Positions 37,993 to 47,001 of a stretch of DNA of 47,001 nucleotides are shown here, piece after piece. The stretch is from assembly GCA_000440235.1 (NCBI GenBank), contig ALKQ01000011.1:1-47001 (forward strand). Direction: 5' to 3'. The translations under genes were made by a program, and so were the position numbers. The first letter of the stretch is position 1; each line of letters begins with the position of its first letter. The notes below the pieces were generated by a model, which did no database searches, was not told the DNA's origin, and was given only the letters and a program-made list of their open reading frames with translations. Source of the DNA: Streptococcus suis 10581. Its GTDB lineage: Bacteria; Bacillota; Bacilli; Lactobacillales; Streptococcaceae.

Positions 37993-38082
37993 ATGATGGT
38001 CAAAGCTCATGGGAATTGTAGGTTTTTTGTCCTGCAATTTTCGAGAGTTTTGGCTATTTTTTGCGATTGGGGAGAGAAGATG
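37993..38082 (+). repeat. ~90-bp leader repeat, copy B
   Basis: Second copy of the leader, directly in front of Nudix gene 1, whose ATG (38080) is the last three bases of the repeat. A TACAAT -10 candidate lies at about 37972. Differences from copy A are a few substitutions and a 1-nt deletion. Confidence 0.88.
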
Positions 38083-38532
38083 GATTTTAGGACCAGAATT
38101 GACAATCAAATCTTCGGTGTTCGTGCAACGGGCTTGGTGGTACAAGATGAGAAGTTATATCTTGTTAAGTCGCCTGAAGGGATTTACTACACTTTGGGTG
38201 GAGCTATTCAGCTTGGCGAAACAACCGAAGAGGCTGTGCAACGGGAGATGAAAGAAGAAATCGGAATTGATGTGGAGGTCGGATCGCTGGCTTTCATCGT
38301 TGAAAATCAGTTCACCTTACAGGAGAAATCTTATCATCAGATTGAATTTCTCTATATAGTTACCCCACTGTCTAATCCAGCTACCAGTCTGGAAGAAGGG
38401 AATTCTGTTCGCCAGTGTGAATGGGTTACTTTTGCGGACTTAGAGAAACTGGATCTCAATCCAGCCTTTCTTAAGACCGAGTTAGCCAACTGGGACGGAC
38501 AACTAAAGCATTTTATGAACAAAGACAACTAA
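38080..38532 (+). CDS. Nudix hydrolase 1
   Basis: A 150-aa protein with an intact Nudix box: GGAIQLGETTEEAV followed by QREMKEEIGI, fitting G-x5-E-x7-REUxEExGU. It starts [20 protein letters not shown], nearly the same as Nudix 3, so the two are paralogues. Nudix enzymes cut nucleoside diphosphates linked to another group; the substrate is not readable. The open frame extends back to 37948, but the GGGGAGAG ribosome site fixes the start at 38080. The leader repeat forms its 5' region. Confidence 0.92.
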   Translation: MDFRTRIDNQIFGVRATGLVVQDEKLYLVKSPEGIYYTLGGAIQLGETTEEAVQREMKEEIGIDVEVGSLAFIVENQFTLQEKSYHQIEFLYIVTPLSNPATSLEEGNSVRQCEWVTFADLEKLDLNPAFLKTELANWDGQLKHFMNKDN

Positions 38533-38549
38533 TAGTAGCGGAGGAAACC

Positions 38550-38993
38550 ATGCCTGTTAAATTGATTGCCCATGTCTTGCTGACTGTTGCAGACAGTCAC
38601 CTGATTATTCAGCGTTCGCAGATCAAGTGTGGCAAAACCAATGTCTTTCCTCGATATTGGGACATTCCAGGTGGTCGTGTTGAGGAGAATGAGTTGCCCC
38701 GTGATGCTGTAGTGAGAGAGTGTTTTGAAGAAACAGGTATTTTGATAGAAAAGGAAAATCTGACTATTATTCATGAAGATAGTCAGTTTGATGTAGAGAA
38801 ACAGACGGTGTTTACAAGGCTAGTCTATGAAGTGGCACTTCCTGAACAGCCCAAAACAATTCTTCTTGACCCAGAAGAACATACAGATTTTCTATGGTTT
38901 ACTAGTCGCGATAAAAATAAGAAAAACTTAGTTCCATATCTGGACGAAATTTTAGAAAAGAGAGGGATGAATGGATTTCAGAACCAAAGTTGA
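38550..38993 (+). CDS. Nudix hydrolase 2
   Basis: A 147-aa protein with Nudix box GGRVEENELPRDAVV then RECFEETGI. It is only distantly related to its two neighbours and resembles MutT-type housekeeping enzymes (VFPRYWDIPGGRV). It begins 17 nt after Nudix 1 with a GGAGGAAA ribosome site and overlaps Nudix 3 by 23 nt, so the three are co-translated. Confidence 0.92.
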   Translation: MPVKLIAHVLLTVADSHLIIQRSQIKCGKTNVFPRYWDIPGGRVEENELPRDAVVRECFEETGILIEKENLTIIHEDSQFDVEKQTVFTRLVYEVALPEQPKTILLDPEEHTDFLWFTSRDKNKKNLVPYLDEILEKRGMNGFQNQS

Positions 38994-39432
38994 CAACCAG
39001 ATTTTCGGTGTTCGTGCCACTGCATTGATTATAAAGGATGGGAAAATATTTCTCACGAAGGACTCTAAGGGGCGTTATTATACCATTGGCGGTGCGATTG
39101 CAGTCAACGAAACTGCGCAAGATGCGGCTGTTCGAGAAGTCAAAGAAGAATTAGGGATTGACAGTTGTGTCAACCAACTAGCTTTTGTTGTAGAAAATCA
39201 ATTTACACATGAAGGCATAGATTTTCACAATATCGAGTTTCATTTTATCGTGGAGCCTATTGGAGAAATGCCTGAGAAGATGATTGAAGGTCAATTAAAA
39301 CAAACGTGTGAATGGATTGCACTTGACAACCTTGTCAACCTAGATGTCGTACCAGTTTTTCTGGCAGAGGAATTGCCAAACTGGAGTGGACAAGTTAAAC
39401 ACATTATGAACATGAAGGAGAAAACAACATGA
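38971..39432 (+). CDS. Nudix hydrolase 3
   Basis: A 153-aa protein and paralogue of Nudix 1 ([20 protein letters not shown]; same C-terminal pattern [13 protein letters not shown]). The box is [15 protein letters not shown] then REVKEELGI, intact. It overlaps mnmG by 4 nt. A Nudix gene just upstream of mnmG is also seen in S. pneumoniae, so this copy is probably the ancestral one and Nudix 1 the duplicate. Confidence 0.92.
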   Translation: MDFRTKVDNQIFGVRATALIIKDGKIFLTKDSKGRYYTIGGAIAVNETAQDAAVREVKEELGIDSCVNQLAFVVENQFTHEGIDFHNIEFHFIVEPIGEMPEKMIEGQLKQTCEWIALDNLVNLDVVPVFLAEELPNWSGQVKHIMNMKEKTT

Positions 39433-41345
39433 CACACACATTTGCAGAAAATTATGATGTCATCGTGATCGGTGCGGGGCATGCGGGTGTAGAAGCAGGA
39501 TTGGCAGCCAGTCGGATGGGCTGTAAGACCTTGCTTGCAACTATTAACTTGGATATGGTGGCCTTTATGCCATGTAATCCCTCCATTGGTGGCTCTGCCA
39601 AGGGGATTGTGGTAAGAGAAATCGATGCCCTGGGTGGCGAAATGGGGCGCAACATTGATAAGACCTATATCCAGATGAAAATGCTCAATATGGGCAAGGG
39701 GCCAGCTGTTCGTGCCTTGCGGGCTCAGGCGGATAAGGCAGAGTATGCAGCGGAGATGAAACGGACGGTGGAGCGTCAGGAAAATCTGACCCTGCGTCAA
39801 ACCATGATTGATGAGATTTTGGTGGAGGATGGCAAGGTGATCGGTGTCCGTACGGCTACCAATCAGAAATTCTCAGCCAAGGCAGTTGTGGTGACGACGG
39901 GTACAGCTCTGCGTGGTGAGATTATCATCGGTGACCTCAAATATTCATCAGGCCCTAACAATAGCCTAGCTTCTATCACGTTGGCGGATAATCTGAAAGA
40001 ATTGGGTCTTGAAATCGGTCGTTTCAAGACAGGGACACCACCGCGTGTCAATGCTCGTACCATTAATTACGAAGAAACCGAGATTCAACCAGGCGATGAA
40101 AAGCCAAATCACTTTTCATTCTTGTCCAAGAATGAGGATTATTTGCAGGATCAAATTCCTTGCTGGTTGACCTACACCAATGCAACCAGCCATGAGATTA
40201 TCAACAGCAATCTTCACCGAGCACCTATGTTTTCAGGTATTGTCAAGGGGATTGGTCCCCGTTATTGTCCGTCCATTGAGGACAAGATTGTTCGTTTTGC
40301 GGATAAGGAGCGCCACCAGCTTTTCCTAGAGCCAGAAGGTCGCAATACCGATGAAATCTATGTTCAAGGGCTGTCAACCAGTCTGCCAGAAGATGTGCAG
40401 CAGGACTTGATCCACTCCATTAAAGGTTTGGAAAATGCCCAAATGATGCGGACGGGATATGCCATTGAGTACGATATGGTCATGCCTCATCAGTTGCGGG
40501 CGACGCTGGAAACCAAGAAGATTTCTGGGCTCTTTACAGCAGGTCAGACCAACGGAACGTCGGGTTATGAAGAAGCAGCAGGTCAGGGAATTGTCGCTGG
40601 TATCAATGCAGCCCTCAAGGTGCAGGGCAAGCCTGAATTGATTTTGAAACGAAGTGACGGTTATATCGGCGTTATGATTGATGACCTGGTGACCAAGGGA
40701 ACGGTGGAGCCTTACCGCCTCTTGACCAGTCGGGCGGAGTACCGCTTGATTTTGCGTCATGACAATGCGGATATGCGACTGACGGAGATTGGTCGTCAGG
40801 TTGGCTTGGTAGATGATGAACGCTGGCAGGTCTTCCAGATTCACAAAAACCAATTTGACAATGAAATGAAGCGTTTGGAGTCTATCAAACTCAAGCCAAT
40901 CAAGGAAACCAACGAAAAAGTTGTTGCTATGGGCTTCAAGCCTTTGACAGACGCTTTGACTGCCAAGGAATTCATGCGTCGTCCAGATGTGACTTACGCA
41001 GATGCGGTAGCCTTTATCGGTCCTGCGGCAGAGGATTTGGACGCTAAGACCATTGAATTGATTGAAACAGAAGTCAAGTATGAAGGTTATATTGCCAAGG
41101 CCTTGGATCAGGTGGAGAAGATGAAACGCATGGAAGAAAAACGAATTCCAGCCGACATTGACTGGGATGACATTGATTCCATTGCGACCGAGGCTCGTCA
41201 GAAATTCAAGCTGATTTCACCTGAAACTATTGGCCAGGCCAGTCGGATTTCCGGTGTCAATCCAGCGGATATATCCATTCTCATGGTCTACTTGGAAGGA
41301 CGCAGTCGTTCCATTTCTAAAAACAAATCAAAGGACAGTCACTAA
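39429..41345 (+). CDS. mnmG: tRNA uridine-5-carboxymethylaminomethyl modification enzyme MnmG
   Basis: A 638-aa FAD protein of normal length. The dinucleotide-binding motif is [18 protein letters not shown], followed by [11 protein letters not shown]. The conserved [19 protein letters not shown] is present. The C-terminal helical domain binds MnmE. MnmG with MnmE builds the 5-substituent on U34 of the same tRNAs that MnmA thiolates, so the region brings both halves of the cmnm5s2U pathway together. An AAGGAG site precedes the ATG. Confidence 0.98.
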   Translation: MTHTFAENYDVIVIGAGHAGVEAGLAASRMGCKTLLATINLDMVAFMPCNPSIGGSAKGIVVREIDALGGEMGRNIDKTYIQMKMLNMGKGPAVRALRAQADKAEYAAEMKRTVERQENLTLRQTMIDEILVEDGKVIGVRTATNQKFSAKAVVVTTGTALRGEIIIGDLKYSSGPNNSLASITLADNLKELGLEIGRFKTGTPPRVNARTINYEETEIQPGDEKPNHFSFLSKNEDYLQDQIPCWLTYTNATSHEIINSNLHRAPMFSGIVKGIGPRYCPSIEDKIVRFADKERHQLFLEPEGRNTDEIYVQGLSTSLPEDVQQDLIHSIKGLENAQMMRTGYAIEYDMVMPHQLRATLETKKISGLFTAGQTNGTSGYEEAAGQGIVAGINAALKVQGKPELILKRSDGYIGVMIDDLVTKGTVEPYRLLTSRAEYRLILRHDNADMRLTEIGRQVGLVDDERWQVFQIHKNQFDNEMKRLESIKLKPIKETNEKVVAMGFKPLTDALTAKEFMRRPDVTYADAVAFIGPAAEDLDAKTIELIETEVKYEGYIAKALDQVEKMKRMEEKRIPADIDWDDIDSIATEARQKFKLISPETIGQASRISGVNPADISILMVYLEGRSRSISKNKSKDSH

Positions 41346-41359
41346 GGCTGTTCTTTTCG
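41332..41359 (+). terminator. Weak terminator after mnmG
   Basis: GGACAG pairs with CTGTTC, followed by TTTT. The stem overlaps the last mnmG codons. Low strength. Confidence 0.4.
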
Positions 41360-41451
41360 CTGTATGTCAGCTATATGTCAACTACTTTAAAATCATGTGA
41401 AAAGTAGCTTTTTTACTGAATTTATGGTAGAATGGCAGGCAGAGGTTAGTG

Positions 41452-43413
41452 ATGAAAAGATTTCGATTTTCGACAATTCACTTTGTCATGATAGGTGTCA
41501 TTTTATTTGGGTTGGTGGCTCTTGTCCACCGATTTTTTCCAATTGGTGCCAGTACAGTTTTTGCGCTACTCATCAGCCTATTGGTGTTGATTGCGCTGTT
41601 TATTTATCAAAAACATTCTTATGAATTTAGTGAGATAGAACAGATTGAATATCTCAATAATCAGGCCAATTCTGGTTTGATGATGCTCTTGGATAAAATG
41701 CCAGTGGGAGTTATCAAAGTTCGACCGGATAGTAATCAGGTAGAATGGTTTAATCCCTTTGCTGAGCTGATTTTTGCTCAAGAAAATGGTGAGTTTGATC
41801 AAAAAAAACTACGTGAAATTATTGACGTTGGTCTGGATGAGGAGCGAATTTATGCAAACTTTTCAGGCAAGAGATACGCTGTTAACGTTGATTTTGATCA
41901 AGGGTTATTTTACTTTTTTGATGCTTCATCAGAGTACTCAGCGACAAATAGTTTGATCGGAAGCCGTCCTGTTATAGGGATTATTTCAGTTGATAATTAT
42001 GATGAACTCGAGGACACGGTATCTGATTCACAGATTAGCCAAGTCAATTCCTTCTTGGCTCAATTTGTTTCGGAATTTTGCCATGATTACGGTATCTACT
42101 ACCGACGAGGCACAATGGATCGATTCTATTTCTTTACAGATTATGCTGTGTTGGAAAAATTGATAGAGAATAAATTTTCAGTTATTGATAAGTTCCGAGA
42201 GGAGGCTAAAAAGTTAGATTTAGGTTTGACTTTGAGTATGGGATTGGCGTATGGTAATGAAAATCATCACCAAATCGGACAGGTTGCGCTCCAAAATCTC
42301 AATATGGCTGAGGTTCGTGGTGGAGACCAGGTTGTGGTCAAGGAAAATGATGAGAGTAAACAGCCACTTTTCTTTGGCGGTGGTTCAGCTTCTTCCGTTA
42401 AACGAACACGTACGCGGACTCGTGCTATGATGTCTGCTGTATCAGATAAACTCAAATCGGTTGATGCTGTTTTTGTGGTGGGACATCGTAATTTAGATAT
42501 GGACGCGCTTGGATCCGCGGTCGGCATGCAGTACTTTGCTCAAAATATTATGAACAATGCCTATACGGTGTATAATCCAGATGAAATGGCACCAGATATT
42601 GCACGTGCTATCAAGAAGTTGAGTGATGAAAATTGTTCTAATTTGCTAACGGTTGAGGAAGCCATGAAGATGGTCACTTTCCAGTCGTTGTTAATCATGG
42701 TAGATCACTCAAAGATTGGCTTGACTTTGGATAAGGATTTCTATGAACAATTTACCCAGGTTGTGGTGGTTGATCATCATCGTCGCGATACGGATTTCCC
42801 AAATAATGCAGTTTTGACTTATATAGAGAGTGGTGCTAGTTCTGCGAGTGAGTTAGTAACGGAATTAATTCAGTTCCAGAATGACAAACACCATAAACTT
42901 AATCGCATTCAATCTAGTTTATTGATGGCTGGGGTTATGCTTGATACAAAAAATTTCACCTCTCGTGTGACTAGTCGTACTTTTGATGTGGCTAGTTACT
43001 TGCGGACTCGTGGTAGTGATAGTCTTGAAATTCAGCAGATTTCAGCGACAGATTTTGAGGAATATCGTCAAATCAATGAACTGATTTTAAGTGGGCAGAG
43101 AATTGAGTCTAATGTTGTTATTGCGTGTGCAGATGATACTAAAGAATACGATAATATTATTCCGAGCAAGGCTGCCAATACAATATTGGACATGGCAGGA
43201 ATTGAGGCGGTATTCGTTATAACAAGAAATACCAAAGGGTATGTATCTATTTCTGCAAGGAGTCATAGTAAAATCAATGTTCAACGCATTATGGAAGAAA
43301 TGGGGGGCGGTGGTCACTTTAATTTGGCGGCAGCCCAGGTCTATGACCAAACCCTTGAACAAGTTAAGGAAAAACTCATCAGTAAAATTTATGAGGAAAT
43401 AAAAGAAAGTTAG
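41452..43413 (+). CDS. gdpP: Cyclic-di-AMP phosphodiesterase GdpP
   Basis: A 653-aa membrane protein. Two N-terminal helices (about 10-50), a PAS-like domain, a degenerate GGDEF domain (about 170-300) and the DHH/DHHA1 catalytic part are present, with GHRNLDMDALGSAVG, VVVDHHRRD and the C-terminal GGGGHFNLAAAQV. It hydrolyses c-di-AMP, a regulator of potassium and wall homeostasis. A GTG just upstream (41449) is an alternative start. The -10 TAGAAT (extended, TGGTAGAAT) lies about 20 nt before. It is in one operon with rplI and dnaB. Confidence 0.97.
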   Translation: MKRFRFSTIHFVMIGVILFGLVALVHRFFPIGASTVFALLISLLVLIALFIYQKHSYEFSEIEQIEYLNNQANSGLMMLLDKMPVGVIKVRPDSNQVEWFNPFAELIFAQENGEFDQKKLREIIDVGLDEERIYANFSGKRYAVNVDFDQGLFYFFDASSEYSATNSLIGSRPVIGIISVDNYDELEDTVSDSQISQVNSFLAQFVSEFCHDYGIYYRRGTMDRFYFFTDYAVLEKLIENKFSVIDKFREEAKKLDLGLTLSMGLAYGNENHHQIGQVALQNLNMAEVRGGDQVVVKENDESKQPLFFGGGSASSVKRTRTRTRAMMSAVSDKLKSVDAVFVVGHRNLDMDALGSAVGMQYFAQNIMNNAYTVYNPDEMAPDIARAIKKLSDENCSNLLTVEEAMKMVTFQSLLIMVDHSKIGLTLDKDFYEQFTQVVVVDHHRRDTDFPNNAVLTYIESGASSASELVTELIQFQNDKHHKLNRIQSSLLMAGVMLDTKNFTSRVTSRTFDVASYLRTRGSDSLEIQQISATDFEEYRQINELILSGQRIESNVVIACADDTKEYDNIIPSKAANTILDMAGIEAVFVITRNTKGYVSISARSHSKINVQRIMEEMGGGGHFNLAAAQVYDQTLEQVKEKLISKIYEEIKES

Positions 43414-43422
43414 GTGAAGCAG

Positions 43423-43875
43423 ATGAAAGTTATCTTTTTGGCAGATGTAAAAGGTCAGGGAAAAAAAGGCGAAATCAAGGAAGTTCCAACAGGTTACGCC
43501 CAAAACTTCTTGATTAAGAAAAATTTGGCTAAGGAAGCAACAAACCAAGCAATCAGCGCCCTTCGTGGTCAGGAAAAATCTAAGGAAAAGGCTCATGCAG
43601 AGATGATTGCAGAAGCAGAGGCTATCAAGGCTAAGTTGGCTGAGGAAGCTACTTTAGTGAAATTTGTCGAAAAAGTTGGTCCAGATGGTCGTACCTTTGG
43701 TTCGATTACTAGCAAGAAGATTGCTGAAGAATTGGAAAAACAATTTGGTATTAAGATTGACAAACGTCATATCCAATTAGACCACCCAATTCGCGCCCTT
43801 GGTTTGATTGATGTACCAGTCAAAATTTATCAAGATGTGACAGGTGTTATCAATTTGAGCATTAAAGAAGCTTAG
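43423..43875 (+). CDS. rplI: 50S ribosomal protein L9
   Basis: A 150-aa protein of exact family length. It starts [20 protein letters not shown] and has [13 protein letters not shown], the N-terminal RNA-binding part, then the long connecting helix and the C-terminal domain. The start is set at 43423, where the normal N-terminus begins; the frame is open 3 codons further back. It lies 9 nt after gdpP, an order typical of Firmicutes. Confidence 0.98.
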   Translation: MKVIFLADVKGQGKKGEIKEVPTGYAQNFLIKKNLAKEATNQAISALRGQEKSKEKAHAEMIAEAEAIKAKLAEEATLVKFVEKVGPDGRTFGSITSKKIAEELEKQFGIKIDKRHIQLDHPIRALGLIDVPVKIYQDVTGVINLSIKEA

Positions 43876-43908
43876 AAGAGTTATCATTGTCAGTGAGGAG
43901 GTGAGATC

Positions 43909-45264
43909 TTGGCAGAGTTGGATGAATTGCGGGTGCAACCGCAGGATATTCTAGCTGAACAATCGGTATTAGGAGCTATTTTCCTTGATGAAGGCAAGCT
44001 GGTCTTCGTTCGTGAATACATCGAAGCTGAAGATTTTTTCAAACATGCTCATAAGCTAATTTTTAAAGCTATGATTGCTCTTTCTGATAGAAATGAGGCA
44101 ATTGATGCAACTACCATGCGTAACTATTTAGTGAACCATGGTGATTTGGAAAATATCGGTGGTTTGGCCTATTTGGCTGAAATCATTAGTTCCGTACCGA
44201 CGGCAGCCAATGCTGAATTCTATGCCAAGATTGTTGCTGAAAAGTCTAATCTCCGTAAACTGATTGCCCGTTTGACGGATGCAGTTAATCAGGCTTATGA
44301 GGGTGCGGATGGTTCAGATGACATTATTGCCAATGCTGAAAAAGCTTTGATTGATGTCAGTGAGGGAGCCAGCCGAAGTGGTTTCAAGCGGATTGATGAT
44401 GTCTTGAATATCAACTTTGACAACCTTGAAACTCGTGCTAAGCAGACGTCGGATATTACAGGGATTGCAACTGGTTATCCTGCTCTTGATGCTATGACAA
44501 CGGGTCTGCATGAGGAAGAGTTGATTATTCTTGCGGCTCGTCCTGCGGTTGGTAAGACGGCTTTTGCCCTCAATATTGCTCAAAATATCGGTACAAAACT
44601 GGGTTTGACAGTTGCCATCTTTTCTTTGGAGATGGGTGCAGAAAGCTTGGTTGACCGTATGCTCGCTTCTGAGGGAGTTATCAATTCGAGGGCTATTCGT
44701 ACGGGGCATTTGACGCAGGAAGAATGGAATAAGTACATGGTGGCTCAAGCTAACTTGGCTCGGGCTAGTATCTATATTGATGATACACCAGGTATCAAGA
44801 TTACAGAGATTCGTTCGCGTTCACGGAAGTTGGCTCAGGAAACGGGCAATCTGGGTTTGATCTTGATTGACTATCTTCAATTGATTACGGGAACAGGTCG
44901 TGAAAACCGACAACAAGAGGTTTCTGAGATTTCCCGTCAGTTGAAGATTTTGGCCAAGGAATTGAAAGTTCCTGTTATCGCCCTCAGTCAGTTGTCGCGG
45001 GGTGTGGAGCAACGTCAGGATAAGAGACCTGTTCTGTCTGATATTCGTGAATCGGGCTCTATTGAGCAAGATGCCGATATCGTTGCCTTCTTGTATCGTG
45101 ATGATTACTATGAGCGCGGTGAGCAAGAGGATGGTGGCATTCCAAACAATACGGTTGAAGTCATCATCGAGAAAAACCGTTCCGGTGCGCGTGGTACCGT
45201 GGAATTGATGTTCCAAAAAGAATACAATAAATTTGCAAGTATTTCCAAGAGGGAGGATGGATAG
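43909..45264 (+). CDS. dnaB: Replicative DNA helicase DnaB
   Basis: A 451-aa hexameric helicase (called DnaC in Bacillus). The N-terminal helical domain starts PQDILAEQSVLGAIFLDEGK. The RecA-like C-terminal domain has Walker A AARPAVGKTAFAL, Walker B LGLILIDYLQLI and the loop SDIRESGSIEQDADIV. It starts with TTG behind a strong GAGGAGGTGAG site. It follows rplI by 33 nt. Confidence 0.98.
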   Translation: MAELDELRVQPQDILAEQSVLGAIFLDEGKLVFVREYIEAEDFFKHAHKLIFKAMIALSDRNEAIDATTMRNYLVNHGDLENIGGLAYLAEIISSVPTAANAEFYAKIVAEKSNLRKLIARLTDAVNQAYEGADGSDDIIANAEKALIDVSEGASRSGFKRIDDVLNINFDNLETRAKQTSDITGIATGYPALDAMTTGLHEEELIILAARPAVGKTAFALNIAQNIGTKLGLTVAIFSLEMGAESLVDRMLASEGVINSRAIRTGHLTQEEWNKYMVAQANLARASIYIDDTPGIKITEIRSRSRKLAQETGNLGLILIDYLQLITGTGRENRQQEVSEISRQLKILAKELKVPVIALSQLSRGVEQRQDKRPVLSDIRESGSIEQDADIVAFLYRDDYYERGEQEDGGIPNNTVEVIIEKNRSGARGTVELMFQKEYNKFASISKREDG

Positions 45265-45267
45265 AGA

Positions 45268-45519
45268 ATGAGTGATGCATTTACAGATGTTGCTAAAATG
45301 AAGCAAATCAAACAAGATATTAAAGACCATGAAGGGCAGATCGTTGAATTGACCCTTGAAAATGGTCGTAAGCGTGAGAAGAATAAGCAGGGGCGTATTG
45401 TGGAGGTTTATCAGTCTCTCTTTATCGTTGAATTTGAAGATCCAAACAATACCTTTGTAGAATCTTATACTTATTCAGACATTTTGACTGAGAAGATTTT
45501 GATTCATTATTTGGATTAG
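45268..45519 (+). CDS. veg: Veg family protein
   Basis: An 83-aa protein with the family pattern: IKQDIKDHEGQIVELTLENG, then GRIVEVYQSLFIVEF and ESYTYSDILTEKILI. It starts 3 nt after dnaB, an unusual tight position. Veg proteins are small RNA-fold-like proteins linked to biofilm formation in Bacillus; no function is known in streptococci to me. Confidence 0.92.
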   Translation: MSDAFTDVAKMKQIKQDIKDHEGQIVELTLENGRKREKNKQGRIVEVYQSLFIVEFEDPNNTFVESYTYSDILTEKILIHYLD

Positions 45520-45526
45520 GAATGGG

Positions 45527-45549
45527 AGCCTGTGATTGCAGGCTTTTTT
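45527..45549 (+). terminator. Terminator after veg
   Basis: AGCCTG (45527-45532) pairs with CAGGCT (45539-45544), followed by a T run. It ends the gdpP-rplI-dnaB-veg unit. Confidence 0.85.
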
Positions 45550-45572
45550 GTATGATTTAACAAAACGATATA

Positions 45573-45601
45573 TTGACTAAGGTAAAGCGGTGTGTTACAA
45601 T
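45573..45601 (+). promoter_or_regulatory. ccdA promoter
   Basis: TTGACT (45573-45578), a 17-nt spacer and TACAAT (45596-45601), with about 50 nt of leader to the ATG. Confidence 0.75.
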
Positions 45602-45659
45602 ATTAGTACATAAAAACGTTTTCAATACTGTCTTTTGAGCTAGATAGAAAGGAGTTTAT

Positions 45660-46355
45660 ATGGAATTTCAATGGTTTACAGTTCTGGCTCTGTTTGCAGA
45701 AGGACTCTTGTCTTTCTTATCACCCTGTGTACTGCCGATTTTACCCATCTATGTTGGTTTATTAGCAGGTGGAGCTGAGGGGAAAGAGGGAGAGAAGAAG
45801 GTTCTCGTAAATACGCTGAGTTTTGTAGTTGGGGTTGCTCTGACCTTCTTCTTATTGGGATTTGCCTCTAGTTTGCTGAGTAGGGTCTTACAAGCAAATG
45901 CTCAAGTCTTGCAGATTATCAGTGGTCTATTGATTGTGTTGATGGGAATTTTGCAGTTGGGTTGGTTCAATATTCCCATGTTAGAGCGTGAATTTTCTGC
46001 TAAAAATAAGGTGTACCAAGCAGGGAAACAGGTCACTCCATATCTAGCTTTCCTGATGGGTTTTACCTTTAGTTTTTCTTGGACTCCATGTATAGGACCT
46101 ATTCTGGCATCTGTTTTTATTTATGCTAGCAGTCAGCAGGGTTGGTTGAGCGGTATCTTGCTGTTGGTCTATTGTCTTGGCTTTATTCTTCCCTTTATTT
46201 TGGTTGCCTTCTTTTCTCAGAAAATGTTGGCTTTCTTCAAGAACAATCGGCACTATTTGGCTTGGACTAAGCGTATTTCAGGCTATTTATTGCTCTTGAT
46301 AGGCTTGAGTATTTTAACAGGTTTCTTCCAACATCTTGTGCGTTTTTTCCAGTAG
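45660..46355 (+). CDS. ccdA: CcdA-type thiol-disulfide electron transporter
   Basis: A 231-aa membrane protein with six helices and the two CcdA cysteine sites, LSPCVLPILPIY in helix 1 and WTPCIGPILASV in helix 4. It moves electrons from cytoplasmic thioredoxin across the membrane to surface redox proteins. The next gene, 18 nt downstream, encodes such a partner. In S. pneumoniae similar pairs feed methionine sulfoxide reductase MsrAB; no msr gene is within the window, but it may lie just past the right end. Confidence 0.95.
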   Translation: MEFQWFTVLALFAEGLLSFLSPCVLPILPIYVGLLAGGAEGKEGEKKVLVNTLSFVVGVALTFFLLGFASSLLSRVLQANAQVLQIISGLLIVLMGILQLGWFNIPMLEREFSAKNKVYQAGKQVTPYLAFLMGFTFSFSWTPCIGPILASVFIYASSQQGWLSGILLLVYCLGFILPFILVAFFSQKMLAFFKNNRHYLAWTKRISGYLLLLIGLSILTGFFQHLVRFFQ

Positions 46356-46373
46356 GATAGAAAGGATTTATTT

Positions 46374-46949
46374 ATGAAAAAGTTGGTATCAATTGTCGTT
46401 TGCTTACTTGTTTCCTGCTTTGTTTTGACTGCCTGCTCTCTCTTACCATTGGTCAGTCCGTCTTCTACTGAGTCGACTTTACAGGTCAATCAACCAGTCA
46501 CGCTAGATTTTTCCCTAAAGGATAAGGATGGAAATGATGTCAATCTAGCGGATTACAAGGGGAAAAAGATTTATATCAATGTTTGGGCGACCTGGTGTGG
46601 TCCTTGTCAGAGAGAAATCCCAGAATTGGAGGAGGTCTATCAAGAGTATAAGGATAAGGAAGATTTTGTCTTTTTGTCAATTACATCACCTGAGGATACT
46701 GAGTTTGCGAATACCAATCCTGCGGATGTGAGTAAGGATGAGATCTTGGAGAAGGCTAGTGAGTTAGGAGCGACCTATCCAGTCTTGTTTGATACAAAAA
46801 ATCAGGCTATGACACATTTTGGTATTGCTGCTTTTCCGACACATATCCTTATCAATAGTGATGGGACCCTCAAGGTTTCCTTTGCGGGCCAGGTTCAAAA
46901 GGATAAGCTGGTTGAATTATTGGAAGAAATGGGTAAATTCTCAAAGTAA
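46374..46949 (+). CDS. TlpA/Etrx-like thioredoxin-fold lipoprotein
   Basis: A 191-aa lipoprotein. The signal with lipobox LTAC gives a lipid-anchored Cys21. The thioredoxin-like domain (about 38-188) carries WCGPC with Cys75 and Cys78, and a cis-Pro in AAFPTHILI. It is a surface disulfide reductase that receives electrons from CcdA, as in the pneumococcal Etrx proteins. Its last four codons (TTC TCA AAG and stop) fall inside the 70-bp terminal repeat. Confidence 0.93.
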   Translation: MKKLVSIVVCLLVSCFVLTACSLLPLVSPSSTESTLQVNQPVTLDFSLKDKDGNDVNLADYKGKKIYINVWATWCGPCQREIPELEEVYQEYKDKEDFVFLSITSPEDTEFANTNPADVSKDEILEKASELGATYPVLFDTKNQAMTHFGIAAFPTHILINSDGTLKVSFAGQVQKDKLVELLEEMGKFSK

Positions 46950-47001
46950 GTTCTAGTTCCCGTCCTTCCAGAAGTTACTTTGAGAAAACTGCACAACATC
47001 A
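46932..47001. repeat. Hairpin repeat, right copy of terminal inverted repeat
   Basis: Exact reverse complement of 1-70. The hairpin arms are TTCTCAAAGTAA (46938-46949) and TTACTTTGAGAA (46975-46986). It covers the 3' end of the lipoprotein gene and could be its terminator. Confidence 0.85.

Overview
The window is a 47 kb piece of a low-GC Firmicute chromosome around the replication origin, and it reads as a Streptococcus. The dnaA/dnaN/parB/htrA/rlmH cluster, the trpS and guaB-recF blocks, the yfmF-yfmH-rodZ-pgsA-ecfA1-ecfA2-ecfT run and the gdpP-rplI-dnaB block are all streptococcal. S. suis or a close relative fits best, because there is no comCDE next to the origin and because of the type of surface protein in the inserted element. 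The species call is inference from gene order and protein style; no search was run.

Layout. 1-70: one copy of a hairpin-forming repeat whose exact inverted copy ends the window (46932-47001). 66-6575: a leftward block with an XRE regulator, a DUF951 protein, a lipid kinase, dnaN, dnaA, parB and htrA. DnaA boxes lie on both sides of dnaA and again in front of htrA. 6767-8286: rlmH, a parS site, a DUF1275 membrane protein and tRNA-Arg, tRNA-Glu and tRNA-Asn. 8305-13024: a 4.7 kb integrated mini-element just 3' of tRNA-Asn. It has a 22 bp direct repeat at its ends, four 11-bp-phased pairs of putative integrase arm sites, a start-less integrase, a Cro/CI-type regulator with three operator-like repeats, and a large LPXTG protein of the SEC10/PgrA surface-exclusion type.

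13053-18228: leftward genes for a YfhO-type membrane protein, an ABC-F ATPase and a YitT protein. 18306-21321: T-box-controlled trpS and then guaB. 21585-23065: leftward recF and yaaA. 23139-29598: an M16 protease pair, rodZ, pgsA and the ECF transporter module, with a second parS inside ecfA1. 29730-33170: a LysM wall protein, then a two-component system whose kinase gene is cut by an in-frame stop, then a membrane-anchored protein behind a phased repeat that may be the regulator's operator.

33208-34764: L-serine dehydratase, leftward. 34978-41345: mnmA, an NTF2-like/HxlR divergent pair, a duplicated ~90 bp leader, an RpiB-like isomerase, three tandem Nudix hydrolases and mnmG. 41452-45519: gdpP, rplI, dnaB, veg. 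45660-46949: a CcdA/thioredoxin-lipoprotein pair.

Most of the window is core replication, translation and membrane housekeeping. The accessory or changing parts are the 8.3-13.0 kb mini-element, the broken sensor kinase at 30.4-31.8 kb, and the duplicated leader with Nudix cluster at 37.0-39.4 kb. The exact terminal inverted repeat looks like what is left when an assembly contig stops at a dispersed repeat, so the ends should be treated with care.
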